DNA of 64,000 bases, from assembly GCA_963826795.1 (NCBI GenBank), contig CAWGYT010000007.1:124001-188000 (forward strand), read 5' to 3'. The notes under the pieces are model-generated. The model was not told the origin of the DNA, ran no database searches, and saw nothing but the letters and a program-made list of their open reading frames with translations. Below are positions 26,383-35,506 of the stretch, one piece after another. The position numbers were made by a program, and so were the translations under genes. This DNA is from CAWGYT01 sp963826795 (GTDB lineage Bacteria > Planctomycetota > Planctomycetia > Pirellulales > Pirellulaceae). The first letter of the stretch is position 1. The number at the start of each line of letters is the position of its first letter.

Positions 26383-27822
26383 ATGGCCACGGTAACCCAA
26401 AAAGTCGGAAAGATCACGCAGATCATCGGGTCGACGTTCGATGCCCAGTTCCCGGAGGACCAATTGCCCGGGATCTACAATGCGGTCAAGGTCGCCGGCC
26501 AGCACAAGGGCGTGAACCTGGACCTCACGGGCGAAGTGCAACAGCACCTTGGCGGAGGTCGCGTGCGATGCGTCGCCCTGGGTAGCACGGACGGGATGAT
26601 TCGCGGGCAGGATTGCGTGGACACGGGATCTCCCGTGTCAGTCCCCGTGGGTGACGCTACGCTCGGTCGCGTCTTCAACCTGCTCGGAGAACCGATCGAC
26701 GGACGCGGGGAAGTCGTTGCCGCCGAGCGCTGGCCCATTCACCGTGATCCCCCACCCATCGCGTCGTTGTCGACCAGTACCGAACTGTTCGAGACCGGCA
26801 TCAAGGTCGTTGACTTGCTGACGCCTTTCGTCCGCGGCGGCAAGGCCGGGTTGTTCGGCGGAGCCGGCCTGGGTAAGACCGTGATCCTCACCGAGCTGAT
26901 CGCCCGGATCGCGTCCGCCCACGGCGGTTACTCCGTCTTCGCCGGCGTCGGCGAACGAACGCGGGAAGGAACGGACCTGTGGTTGGAAATGCAGGAAGCC
27001 AAGATCGGCGATACGGGCCGCAGCGTGATCGAGCAAACCTGCATGGTCTTCGGCCAAATGAATGAGCCGCCAGGGGCTCGCTTGCGAGTTGCCCTGTCCG
27101 CCCTGACCATGGCCGAATATTTCCGCGACACGACGGGCAAAGACACGCTCCTGTTCGTCGACAACATCTTCCGGTTTTCTCAGGCTGGAAGCGAGGTTTC
27201 CGCGCTGCTGGGACGCATGCCGTCGGCCGTGGGATATCAACCCACGCTGGCCACCGAGATGGGTGCCCTGCAGGAACGGATCACATCAACCAGCCAGGGA
27301 GCGATCACGTCGGTCCAGGCGGTCTATGTTCCAGCCGACGATCCCACGGACCCCGCACCGGCCACCGCCTTCGGACAGTTGGATGCCTTCATCTACCTGG
27401 AACGCTCGATCGCGGAAAAAGGGATCTATCCGGCCATCGACCCGCTTGCCTCGTCCAGCCGGATTCTGGATCCGCAGTATGTCGGCGAGCGACATTATGC
27501 GATCGCCCGTCGCGTCCAGACGACGCTCCAGCGGTATCGCGAGCTGCAGGACATCATCGCGATTCTGGGCGTCGATGAGCTGAGTGAGGAGGACAAACTG
27601 ATCGTGCATCGCGCTCGTCGAATCGAGCGATTCCTGTCCCAGCCGTTTTTGGTCGCCGAAGTGTTTACGGGTAAGTCGGGCGAGATCACGCCGTTGGCCG
27701 AAACGATTCGCAGCTTCGAGGAGATCTGCGACGGCAAGTGGGACCACCTGCCTGAGCAAGCCTTCATGTACGTCGGCGCGATCGAACAGGCGGAAGCTCA
27801 GGCCAAGAAAATGCAGGTCTAG
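26383..27822 (+). CDS. atpD: ATP synthase subunit beta
   Basis: Catalytic F1 subunit of 479 aa. Walker A is GGAGLGKTV near residue 162. GERTREGTDLW carries the catalytic Glu region, LLFVDNIFRF is Walker B, and DELSEED near residue 395 is the lever that contacts gamma and epsilon. ATG start. The gene is intact and strongly conserved, which bears on the broken state of atpA three kilobases upstream. Confidence 0.97.
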   Translation: MATVTQKVGKITQIIGSTFDAQFPEDQLPGIYNAVKVAGQHKGVNLDLTGEVQQHLGGGRVRCVALGSTDGMIRGQDCVDTGSPVSVPVGDATLGRVFNLLGEPIDGRGEVVAAERWPIHRDPPPIASLSTSTELFETGIKVVDLLTPFVRGGKAGLFGGAGLGKTVILTELIARIASAHGGYSVFAGVGERTREGTDLWLEMQEAKIGDTGRSVIEQTCMVFGQMNEPPGARLRVALSALTMAEYFRDTTGKDTLLFVDNIFRFSQAGSEVSALLGRMPSAVGYQPTLATEMGALQERITSTSQGAITSVQAVYVPADDPTDPAPATAFGQLDAFIYLERSIAEKGIYPAIDPLASSSRILDPQYVGERHYAIARRVQTTLQRYRELQDIIAILGVDELSEEDKLIVHRARRIERFLSQPFLVAEVFTGKSGEITPLAETIRSFEEICDGKWDHLPEQAFMYVGAIEQAEAQAKKMQV

Positions 27823-27867
27823 GCTGGCACAACCTCACCCCCCTCCCTCTCGGACCGCTGAACTATC

Positions 27868-28245
27868 ATGGCCGCTCTGAAGTGTATCGTCGTGACGCCG
27901 GAAAAAACGTCGCTTGAGCAAGACGCCTCCTTCGTCGTCGTCCCCTTATTCGATGGTGAGTTCGGGGTCGGCAAAGGGCACGGTCCGATGATCGGTCGGT
28001 TGGGTTACGGTGAACTTCGGGTGACCCAGATTTCCGGACAAGTCGATCGCTACTACGTGGACGGCGGATTCGTCCAGGTCGCGGACGACGTCGTCTCGCT
28101 GCTGACTGGCCGCTTCGTTGCAGCGGGTGACGTGGACGTCGCCGCGGCCCAGTCGGCACTGGCCGAGGCCCAACAGCGCGTTGCGAATACGGACGAGTTG
28201 CTGCAATTGCGGGATCGCGCTGTCGAACAGGCCCGCGCCAAATGA
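27868..28245 (+). CDS. atpC: ATP synthase subunit epsilon
   Basis: A 125-aa protein with the N-terminal beta-sandwich (VVTPEKTSLEQDASFVVVP, DGEFGVGKGHGPMIGRLGYGEL, VDGGFVQVADDVVSLLT). Only one clear C-terminal helix follows (AAAQSALAEAQQRVANTDELLQLRDRAVEQARAK), so the second regulatory helix seen in E. coli looks short or absent. It is the last gene of the atp operon, 45 bases after atpD. Confidence 0.92.
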   Translation: MAALKCIVVTPEKTSLEQDASFVVVPLFDGEFGVGKGHGPMIGRLGYGELRVTQISGQVDRYYVDGGFVQVADDVVSLLTGRFVAAGDVDVAAAQSALAEAQQRVANTDELLQLRDRAVEQARAK

Positions 28246-28635
28246 GAATTGGGCAACGCGCCAAGTCGTAGCGGCGTTTCCAAATCTTCCGCGCCGCGCT
28301 AGCATCCGAGGCAAGTCGGACGTGACCGAGGTCGACGACACTCTCGCGACGACTTTCGCGTCCCGTTCGACTGCCGCGTCCCGGCAAATAGTTCCCGACT
28401 TGAGTTGCCAATCGGCAGCGTCGCGCGCGAGTCCCCATCCCGCGCTGCAGCACCGCGACCCGATTCGCAAAAGCAAGATAGACTTTCAGGACCGCGCCCT
28501 GTGACCGAGGTCGACGTGGGTCGCCGGTCTCCCCTCATATCGATGGCGAAATTCTTCGCTGCTGATTTAGCGACAATCTCAACTTCGCAAAATCCGCACG
28601 TCGCGCTCGCCTGTCGGCTGCGGAGCGGATGCCCG
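28246..28635. other. Intergenic region after atpC
   Basis: About 390 bases. The 16-mer GTGACCGAGGTCGACG occurs at 28322 and again at 28501. No clear terminator or gene was seen. The downstream open frame extends left to 28405 but without family features. Confidence 0.4.
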
Positions 28636-29358
28636 ATGAAAGTATTTGGCCTGCGATCGCCCGACGCCTTCCTCCCGGAACGTGCGCCACCGCCGTATGT
28701 CGTGTCCGCGGGACCGCGGAAAAAAACTCCCGATGAGACGTTCGACCTTCGACCGATTCGCCGACACCTGATTTTCCTGCAATGCGTGCTTCGGCAGTTG
28801 TCGACGCAAGACGAACTGGTCCATTCCCGCGATCGCAGCGTCAGCTCGACCCTTCCCTACCTCGACCTTGCCCTTCGCGATGCGGGGGCAGAGCCGAACG
28901 AAGCTGCGGTCGCAATCGGCGGGCCACCGCCGGAGACCTCGGCCGGCGAGCCGCTGCCAACACTCTGGCTCGGCCTCTGCCAGGGGCTGAATGCGATCTT
29001 CGAAGCGGCCGCGGCACACGCCTGGGACGTCCCGGTACTCAGCGCGCTATCCGACCGACTTCAGGCGACGCTGGCCGAAGTGCTGGCCCGTCGCGGATCC
29101 GCTTGCGAGTCGCCACTGGACTGTGAACTCTGCCGACCGGTGCGGGACGAATATGACGCGAGCCGCTCTCGCCCTCCGGCCAGCGTCGCACTCAACCCCT
29201 CGGCCAATCCGGAAAACCTGCGGCAGCTTTTGCTGGGAAGTTGCGACCCAGACTGCCCGGGACTTCTCCCGGGCTTCGAAAAGGCCCTGGCCTGCGCCGA
29301 CGAACAGCTGTCGCGCCAGATTGGTGACCTCGGCATCTTTCTTGATACGTTGGCTTGA
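28636..29358 (+). CDS. Hypothetical protein downstream of atp operon
   Basis: About 240 aa, not recognised. The ATG at 28636 has GGAG nine bases upstream. The sequence is mostly helical, without a signal peptide or membrane helix. It contains several Cys (for example CESPLDCELC and LGSCDPDCPG) that could bind a metal. Segments such as RRHLIFLQCVLRQLSTQDEL look like ordinary globular protein, and codon choice is GC-ending like its neighbours. Whether it is cotranscribed with atpC is unclear, as nearly 400 bases intervene. Confidence 0.55.
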   Translation: MKVFGLRSPDAFLPERAPPPYVVSAGPRKKTPDETFDLRPIRRHLIFLQCVLRQLSTQDELVHSRDRSVSSTLPYLDLALRDAGAEPNEAAVAIGGPPPETSAGEPLPTLWLGLCQGLNAIFEAAAAHAWDVPVLSALSDRLQATLAEVLARRGSACESPLDCELCRPVRDEYDASRSRPPASVALNPSANPENLRQLLLGSCDPDCPGLLPGFEKALACADEQLSRQIGDLGIFLDTLA

Positions 29359-29552
29359 GACGATCCCGACCGTGGAACGGCCGATGCCGGTCGAGAGCGT
29401 TTTCGCGCGGCATTTCGCGGAACGCACCTCCCGTTTTGCACGCATCCAGGCTGGGCGGTTACAATTGGAAACGTCAGCTCGCTGCAAGGTCGTTCAAAAT
29501 ACCCGGTGGCGAGCATGCTGCACCGCGTCAGCAACGCGCGGAGCCCAACACC

Positions 29553-30164
29553 ATGTTCTCGCCCTTACGCGTTCTCGCCGGATCGATAGTGTGGGCCCTC
29601 GCCACCCAGTTCGCCGCGCCGGCCATGGCGGGAATCGTTGATGGGTACTTTGGGTCATCCCGCGATGACCAAGGTGGTCTGGCAGATCTGTATCTATCGG
29701 GCAGTGACGTTGAACGGGACGTGACACTGCGAATCGACGACATGGCAGGTGGACGCGCTGGGTGCCTACGTTTTTCGCCTGGTGGGTTTCGATCGAGCGT
29801 ATTCGAACTGGCGCGGCCAGGAAGGTTACGGAGCCAGGTATGAGTTCCAGAGGACTCCGACCTCGGGCCGAGTGATCGTCGTCGGATCGACCCATTGCAC
29901 GGAAAACTCAATGAGTTTCGTTCGCACGCTCAATGCAAACATGATTGACTATTTATTGTCACTTCCCGGCGCGGGACTCGCTGGCGACTTTGACGGCGAC
30001 GGGCAGCTCGGCGTGGCAGACATCGACCGGCTCAGTGCGGAAGTCCGCTCGCCCTCGTTCGATTTTCGCTTTGATCTCAACGGGGACGGGGAGTTCAGCT
30101 CGCCGGACCTGGTTTGGCCTTCCAGGAGGGTGGATACGCGGCAGCCGCTCAGCCACGATCCTGA
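29553..30164 (+). CDS. Exported dockerin-like protein (two apparent frameshifts)
   Basis: The ATG at 29553 has GGAG nine bases upstream and starts a signal peptide ending AAPAMAG. A +1 shift near 29742 joins TLRIDD to TWQVDALGAYVFRLVGF. Two dockerin-type EF-hand loops follow (DFDGDGQLGVADIDRL and DLNGDGEFSSPDLV). A -1 shift near 30110, in a run of T, then gives LAFQEGGYAAAAQPRS and a stop at 30164; similar endings are familiar from planctomycete dockerin proteins. With both shifts the protein is about 203 aa, short for this group, and the gene ends 16 bases inside the convergent hugZ-like gene. It may be a remnant of a larger secreted protein. Confidence 0.6.
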
Positions 30165-30949
30165 TCCGTCCGTGCGGCGCGCACCATCTCGACCAGTGCC
30201 GACCGCACCTTGTCCGGCGAGTCGCACTCCTGGGGAAAGGCGATCCGCAGGCCCTTGGGTCCTTCGGACGTTGTCAATCGGAGCTGAAATCCCAACCGAT
30301 CGACAGCCGTCATCGCGGCCTGCTCAATCTGCCACCCGGTCTGACGGGCTGCAAGCAGAATCATCGCCGGCTGATGATCGCCATTCATGTGCCGGATGAT
30401 CTCGGCGGCGGCGTCCGCGAGGGGATCCGGGGCGGCCACCGCGTACTCCGCTGAAGGAATCCAGCCCATCACGCCGAAACCGCCGACGAAATACAGATCC
30501 ATCACTTCCAGGCGATAGAAGTGGAAATCGCTGAAATCGACCCACTGGCTGGCAGCAGGATTTCGGGCCAGGTAACGCTCACGAACCGTCGACACGTCAG
30601 CCTCGGGGACCTGGACGGCCGTCCCCATCATCGACACGCGGCTAGCCCCCAAGGGATTCTGCACGGCCGATTCGTCGACGACCATCAGCGTAGCACGACC
30701 GTCGGCGTCCAGGTTCTTGGTATGCATCGCCATCGAGCTAATCAGGAACACGGGTTCACCTCGCTCCGTCAAACTGTAGGGCATGACGGACGCGAACGGG
30801 TGCCCCGGATGCTTGGCGGAGAGCGTCGCCAGGGTGCTGAATCCACCCCGCTCAAGCAACGTCCGGGCTTGCTCGGCATACGAAGGTTCGAGCGCCTTCG
30901 AAGCGGGAGGCGCACCTTCCGCATGGCGGCGTGATGTCGGGTCGGTCAC
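30149..30949 (-). CDS. HugZ-like pyridoxamine 5'-phosphate oxidase-fold protein with DUF2470
   Basis: A 266-aa protein. Residues ~25-165 form the split-barrel flavin-binding fold (GGFSTLATLSAKHPGHPFASVMPY, VFLISSMAMHTKNLDADGRATLMV). The C-terminal ~85 residues (IIRHMNGDHQPAMILLA) form a DUF2470 domain. This architecture matches the HugZ/HutZ group, several of which bind heme or FMN. Heme-oxygenase activity is not established from the sequence. GTG start at 30949. Its end overlaps the convergent dockerin-like gene by 16 bases. Confidence 0.8.
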   Translation of the reverse strand: MTDPTSRRHAEGAPPASKALEPSYAEQARTLLERGGFSTLATLSAKHPGHPFASVMPYSLTERGEPVFLISSMAMHTKNLDADGRATLMVVDESAVQNPLGASRVSMMGTAVQVPEADVSTVRERYLARNPAASQWVDFSDFHFYRLEVMDLYFVGGFGVMGWIPSAEYAVAAPDPLADAAAEIIRHMNGDHQPAMILLAARQTGWQIEQAAMTAVDRLGFQLRLTTSEGPKGLRIAFPQECDSPDKVRSALVEMVRAARTDQDRG

Positions 30950-31329
30950 GATTCGATTCCTTTATCCGGTCTTTGAGATCACCAGCTGACGTAAAGTCAA
31001 AAAGCGAGAGCGTAAGGCAGCCAGGCCAAGTACAGATTAATGAATCAGATTTTTGGATGGACACCAAGTGGCGTGGCGGACGCACGAGGCAAGGGAGCGA
31101 TGAACGATTTGAATCGCTGCCCCTTCGGTGCGACCCTTGTTCGCGACGGATACGCCGGGACGATTCTCGGATCCGGCCAAGTCCAAGCCGCGGCGATTTG
31201 GCCGCGACTTGCGCCGAGTTTAGTCGTCGACCGCCGAGACGCAACGCCCTCCCGCGGCGATTTTGCTATAATCCCAACCCGGTCAGTCGCCGCATGATCG
31301 CCCTCGAGGGTGGGACGGAGCAGTTTTCG
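30950..31329. other. Intergenic region hugZ-like / DUF1501
   Basis: 380 bases between divergent genes. It contains an extended -10 promoter element near its right end, listed separately. The DUF1501 frame extends leftward through most of this region but lacks protein-like sequence there. Confidence 0.4.
31264..31272 (+). promoter_or_regulatory. Extended -10 promoter element for DUF1501 gene
   Basis: TTGCTATAAT: a perfect TATAAT at 31267-31272 preceded by TG one base upstream (extended -10), 58 bases before the DUF1501 ATG. No good -35 box was seen, as expected for extended -10 promoters. Confidence 0.45.
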
Positions 31330-32700
31330 ATGATCGAAATCCCAGGTATTTTCGACGCTGATATTCCCCGCAGGCGATTTCTACAAGTCAGCGCCTACAG
31401 TGCGGCCGCGTCGCTCCTGAATCAATCCACCGCGGCAGCCGCCACGTCGGTTCGCACGAGCCCGATCCGATCTTGCGTTCTCGTAATGTTGTATGGCGGC
31501 CCCAGCCATCTCGACACCTGGGATATGAAGCCTCATGCCCCAAGCGAAATACGTGGCGACTACCAACCGATTCGGACCCGCGTCCCTGGGCGCGTTGTCT
31601 GCGAGCACTTGCCGCAATGTGCCCAGCTGCTCGACAAGCTCGCCGTCATCCGGTCCATGCACCATCGCATGGCCAACCATAACTCGGCGATGTACCAGGC
31701 GCTTGTCGGACGGCCACCTAGAATCGACTTGGATGTGCTGGGGGCGGATCGAGCCGTCGACTTTCCCTGCCTGGGTTCGGCGCTCAGCTACATGACCGCA
31801 GCGGGTCATCTGCGGCGCACCGCGAATCCGCTGACGAGTGTGGCATTGCCACACGTCATGCACAACGTGGTTGATTTGCCTGGGCAAAACGCGGGTTTCC
31901 TCGGTGCCCGGCACGATCCGCTTCAGATCACGCACGACCCCAATCTCACCGATTTTCAGGTTCCGAATCTCAGCCTGACCGAAGGCGTGACGTCCAAGCG
32001 TGTCGCAAGCCGCCTGTCACTGCTGGACTCCCTGCAAGAACGAACTCAATCGGTTGAGGCCGACCCGGTCCAGGTGTATCACCAACGAGCGTTCGAGCTG
32101 CTGCGGAGCGAGACGCTTCAGCGCGCTCTGCGAATTGATCAAGAAACCGAGCGGGTGCGTGACCGCTACGGACGCAACACCCTGGGGCAGAGTCTGCTGT
32201 TGGCCCGAAAACTTGTGGAAGCGGAAATCCGATTCATCAACGTCAACGACAAGGTGTACAACGGGCAAGACGCAAACTGGGACAGTCACGCGAATCTCTT
32301 TCCTCGGCATCGCGACTTGCTAGGGCCACTCGATCAAGGACTTTCGGCGCTGATCGAGGACCTTGAGGAACGGGGATTGCTGGAGACAACGCTGGTGGTC
32401 GTGATGGGCGAATTCGGTCGTTCGCCACGCGTCAACACCAGCGGCGGACGGGATCATTGGCCGGATTGCTACAGTGTGGTGATGGCCGGTGGCGGCGTAT
32501 CGCCCGGCGCGACTTATGGAGAAAGCGATCGGACGGGTGCCTACCCCACCGCCGAGATGGTCACGCCCGCCGATCTGGCGGCGACGATCTTCTGGCGTTT
32601 CGGGATCGATTGGCAACATCTCGTGGCCGATCCTTTGGGCCGCCCCCTGCCGTTGGCCGAGGGCCGTCCCATCCACGCGTTGTTCCCCGGTGCCGCCTGA
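31330..32700 (+). CDS. DUF1501 domain protein with twin-arginine-like leader
   Basis: About 456 aa. The ATG at 31330 has GGAG upstream and is followed by a leader with RRRFLQVSAYSAAASLL, which resembles a Tat export signal. The body is DUF1501, an alkaline-phosphatase-like fold abundant in planctomycetes. MLYGGPSHLDTWDMKP near the start and VVVMGEFGRSPRVN plus GGRDHWPDCYSV near the end are its signatures. The usual partner, a DUF1549/DUF1553 protein, is absent; a YfhO-like gene follows on the same strand. Likely exported; substrate unknown. Confidence 0.9.
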   Translation: MIEIPGIFDADIPRRRFLQVSAYSAAASLLNQSTAAAATSVRTSPIRSCVLVMLYGGPSHLDTWDMKPHAPSEIRGDYQPIRTRVPGRVVCEHLPQCAQLLDKLAVIRSMHHRMANHNSAMYQALVGRPPRIDLDVLGADRAVDFPCLGSALSYMTAAGHLRRTANPLTSVALPHVMHNVVDLPGQNAGFLGARHDPLQITHDPNLTDFQVPNLSLTEGVTSKRVASRLSLLDSLQERTQSVEADPVQVYHQRAFELLRSETLQRALRIDQETERVRDRYGRNTLGQSLLLARKLVEAEIRFINVNDKVYNGQDANWDSHANLFPRHRDLLGPLDQGLSALIEDLEERGLLETTLVVVMGEFGRSPRVNTSGGRDHWPDCYSVVMAGGGVSPGATYGESDRTGAYPTAEMVTPADLAATIFWRFGIDWQHLVADPLGRPLPLAEGRPIHALFPGAA

Positions 32701-32825
32701 GACTCCCTTTGGATTCTTTGAATCTGCCACGTGAAGGGGCCGATCACAACGCGTCGCTCCCAGACGCTCGCCACCCCGCCGCCTGGGGCCCATGGCGGCT
32801 AATCCCGACTCGGACGCTTGCCCGG

Positions 32826-35471
32826 ATGACCCTGCCCCAACTCCGCGAACGGCGCTGGATCTTGGTCGCCCTCGCCTGGGGCATCCCCCTGCTCGCAACG
32901 ACCGGGCCGATCCTATTTGGCGACCAAACGTTCGGATTTCGCGATGCGACGCACTACTACCGGCCATTACTGCATGCCGTGCGAGAGCAATGGCAAAGCG
33001 GACTTCCGCTCTGGAATCCCTGGGAGGAGCGAGGTCGGCCGCTCCTGGCCGATCCCACCGCCGCCGCGCTCTATCCCGGCCAGCTCGTTTTCCTTCTGCC
33101 TCTGAGCTTCTCGCGGGCCTACGCGCTGTACGTTAGCGGACACCTGATCGTCGCGTGCGGAACGATGTACTTTGCCGCCCGCTGGCTGTCGTTGGACGCC
33201 CCGGCCGCGACGCTGGCCGGTGTGACCTATGCCTTCGGTGGCAGCGTCCTCTTTCAAACCTGCAATCCGCCCTATCTGATTGGAGCCGCCTGGCTGCCCT
33301 GGGGACTCCAAGCCGTCTTGGCCGTCGTACAAGCGCCGGGTTGGAGACCCATCGGTCAACTGGCACTGGTCCTCACCTTGCTGGTCCTGGGAGGCGATCC
33401 GCAGTTAGCCTATTTGCTGGGGATTGCGAGCGGCCTGGCCGTATTGCTCCGCCGTGCTTCAACTGCTCCGACCGCCTCCTTACGAGATCGAATTCTCGAG
33501 GCGCGGTATCCTCTCAAACGACTCGCCTTGGCCGGCCTGCTGGGCCTCGGCCTGAGCGCCGCCCAATGGATTCCAACACTCGAATGGACGCTGACAAGCG
33601 ATCGCCTCCATGCCTCGAAATCCGCGCCGGTCGCGGAAACATCCGACAACCTCGCGCCAACCAGGCGGGCGAGCGGCCATTCCGGGACTCGCTACTACTT
33701 CAGTGTGGGCCCGTGGCGCTGGCCGGAACTGTTATGGCCCGAGTTGGGCGGTCGCCCCTTTCCGCAGAATGCGCGCTGGATGTCCGCGATTCCTGCGGAG
33801 GGACAATGCTGGACGCCCAGTCTTTACATGGGGCTGGTCCCTGTCCTCCTGCTGCTGGGCGGTGCTCGCCAAGTCGGCTGCGTCCGCCCCGAGCGACGCT
33901 GGCTCCGGCTACTCGTCGCCGCCGGAATTCTGGGGAGCCTCGGTCGCTACGGGCTGGGTTGGCTACTGAACGAGTTGAATCCGGTTGACGGGCAAACGGC
34001 AATGCCTCAGCAGGAAGCCGTCGGCGGGATCTATTGGCTGATGGTGCGGCTCTTGCCTGGCTTCGGACTTTTCCGATACCCGGCCAAACTTTGGACCTGG
34101 ACGGCGGCCGGCATCAGCCTCCTGGCGGCTGCGCGGATGGACGGGGCGATTCGGGAGCGAAGGTTCCCAATCCGAAATGCGACCGTCATGATTTATGGTT
34201 CCCTCTCGCTCGCTCTGCTGGTAATCATCGCGGCCGCACGCGGCGAACTCGCTCAAGGACTTCAGGCGGCACCAGGCGACTCGCTGTTTGGGCCGCTACA
34301 AATCGGGCGCGTGGAATCGGGACTCTATCGCAGTTTCACGCACGGTGTCATCTTGGCCGCCTTGATTGGGACGCTGCAAATCGCCCAGTCGGCGACCCGC
34401 GAGGCAGCCCAGCGTTGGTCACTCGTCCTGCTCACGTCGCTGGAATTGGCACTGGTCCACGCCGGGCTTGTCCCGCAGGTTCCGGAGGCAACGAACCGAG
34501 TTGCGCCGCCCCGATTTTTGGCCGCCGACACCCACGTCGACGCACGCCCTACGGTCTACCGGACGCGGATTGACAACTGGTATCCGCGGTCCTGGTCCCA
34601 GGTCGGGTCTCCCGATCGCTTGGCGCAGTGTGTCGCCTGGGACCGATCGACCGCGCGGCCGAAGTATCCGATCGAACAGCATTGGATGTCGCTGCAGAGT
34701 TCGACGTCCTTCTCGTCCCGCGAGCATCGCGCGCTGCTGATGATGCTTCAGCAATGTCGCATCCGTCACCCCCATCAGTTCGCCAAACTGCTCGAGACGC
34801 TAGGCGTCCACACGATCGTCGCTCCACCCAATTCCAGGCTGCCCGGCCTCCAGCCCGTCGCGACCTCCGATTCGGCCTGGCCTTCCTCGGACGCGGCACT
34901 TTGGCGGACGCGCCGCCCTCTGCCTCGAGCCTGGATTGTGCACGAGGCCATCGCCGAGGCCACCGACATCCCCGGTCAAAGCGAAGACCCGCTCGCGCGC
35001 CTGGAATCGGCGCTGATCCCAAACGGCATCGCGCGAGACTTCTCGCGGCTGGTCGTGCTTGAGCCGGAACGGGTTGATCCCCGAGCGTCGTCGTCCGATC
35101 CGCGTTCCAAGCCGACAGGATCTCGGGCGAACGAACCCGGCGAAACGTGTCAGGTCACCGAGGCGACCGGCAACGTCGTCCGTTTAGAAGTCCGAATGCG
35201 AACCGCCGGCTGGGTCGTTCTCAACGACAGCTTTCTGCCCGGTTGGACTGCGGTCCGGGTCACGCCGGAGGGCGATGTCCCGTTGCCCGTGCTACGCGCC
35301 AATCGGATCATGCGCGCGGTGCAGCTACCGGCGGGCGAGTCTCGACTGGTCTTCCGATATCGACCGTGGAGCGTTCGCGTGGGAATCGCCATCAGCGTTG
35401 CCACGTTGCTGGCCGTCACGCTCGGCGTCCTCGCGTCCAGCTCGCGGCTAGGGGTTCCAGCTCGGGTCTGA
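32826..35471 (+). CDS. YfhO-like polytopic membrane protein
   Basis: A protein of about 881 aa. The N-terminal two thirds contain many hydrophobic helices with GFRDATHYYRPLLHAVREQWQSG (split here across loops), LWNPWEERGRPLLADP and AGVTYAFGGSVL, the pattern of YfhO/GT-C-like membrane proteins. The last ~300 residues are a soluble domain rich in Arg and Pro, followed by a final helix. Members are thought to transfer sugars or act in cell-envelope assembly. The ATG at 32826 follows the DUF1501 gene by 125 bases. The frame is open further left, into the end of the DUF1501 gene, but that part is not protein-like. Confidence 0.8.
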   Translation: MTLPQLRERRWILVALAWGIPLLATTGPILFGDQTFGFRDATHYYRPLLHAVREQWQSGLPLWNPWEERGRPLLADPTAAALYPGQLVFLLPLSFSRAYALYVSGHLIVACGTMYFAARWLSLDAPAATLAGVTYAFGGSVLFQTCNPPYLIGAAWLPWGLQAVLAVVQAPGWRPIGQLALVLTLLVLGGDPQLAYLLGIASGLAVLLRRASTAPTASLRDRILEARYPLKRLALAGLLGLGLSAAQWIPTLEWTLTSDRLHASKSAPVAETSDNLAPTRRASGHSGTRYYFSVGPWRWPELLWPELGGRPFPQNARWMSAIPAEGQCWTPSLYMGLVPVLLLLGGARQVGCVRPERRWLRLLVAAGILGSLGRYGLGWLLNELNPVDGQTAMPQQEAVGGIYWLMVRLLPGFGLFRYPAKLWTWTAAGISLLAAARMDGAIRERRFPIRNATVMIYGSLSLALLVIIAAARGELAQGLQAAPGDSLFGPLQIGRVESGLYRSFTHGVILAALIGTLQIAQSATREAAQRWSLVLLTSLELALVHAGLVPQVPEATNRVAPPRFLAADTHVDARPTVYRTRIDNWYPRSWSQVGSPDRLAQCVAWDRSTARPKYPIEQHWMSLQSSTSFSSREHRALLMMLQQCRIRHPHQFAKLLETLGVHTIVAPPNSRLPGLQPVATSDSAWPSSDAALWRTRRPLPRAWIVHEAIAEATDIPGQSEDPLARLESALIPNGIARDFSRLVVLEPERVDPRASSSDPRSKPTGSRANEPGETCQVTEATGNVVRLEVRMRTAGWVVLNDSFLPGWTAVRVTPEGDVPLPVLRANRIMRAVQLPAGESRLVFRYRPWSVRVGIAISVATLLAVTLGVLASSSRLGVPARV

Positions 35472-35506
35472 TGCGAGGCGATCGTGCCGCACGGCCGTGT
35501 TCGAAC

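Noticed and set aside
28322..28516. Direct 16-mer repeat GTGACCGAGGTCGACG (28322 and 28501) as an insertion footprint
   Set aside because: No inverted repeats or gene lie between the copies, and nothing else supports insertion.
28405..28635. N-terminal extension of the hypothetical protein after atpC
   Set aside because: The leftward open frame has no start with a ribosome site and no protein-like character; the ATG at 28636 has GGAG.
32457..32825. N-terminal extension of the YfhO-like protein into the DUF1501 gene
   Set aside because: It would overlap about 240 bases of a conserved gene in another frame and is not protein-like; the ATG at 32826 starts normal sequence.
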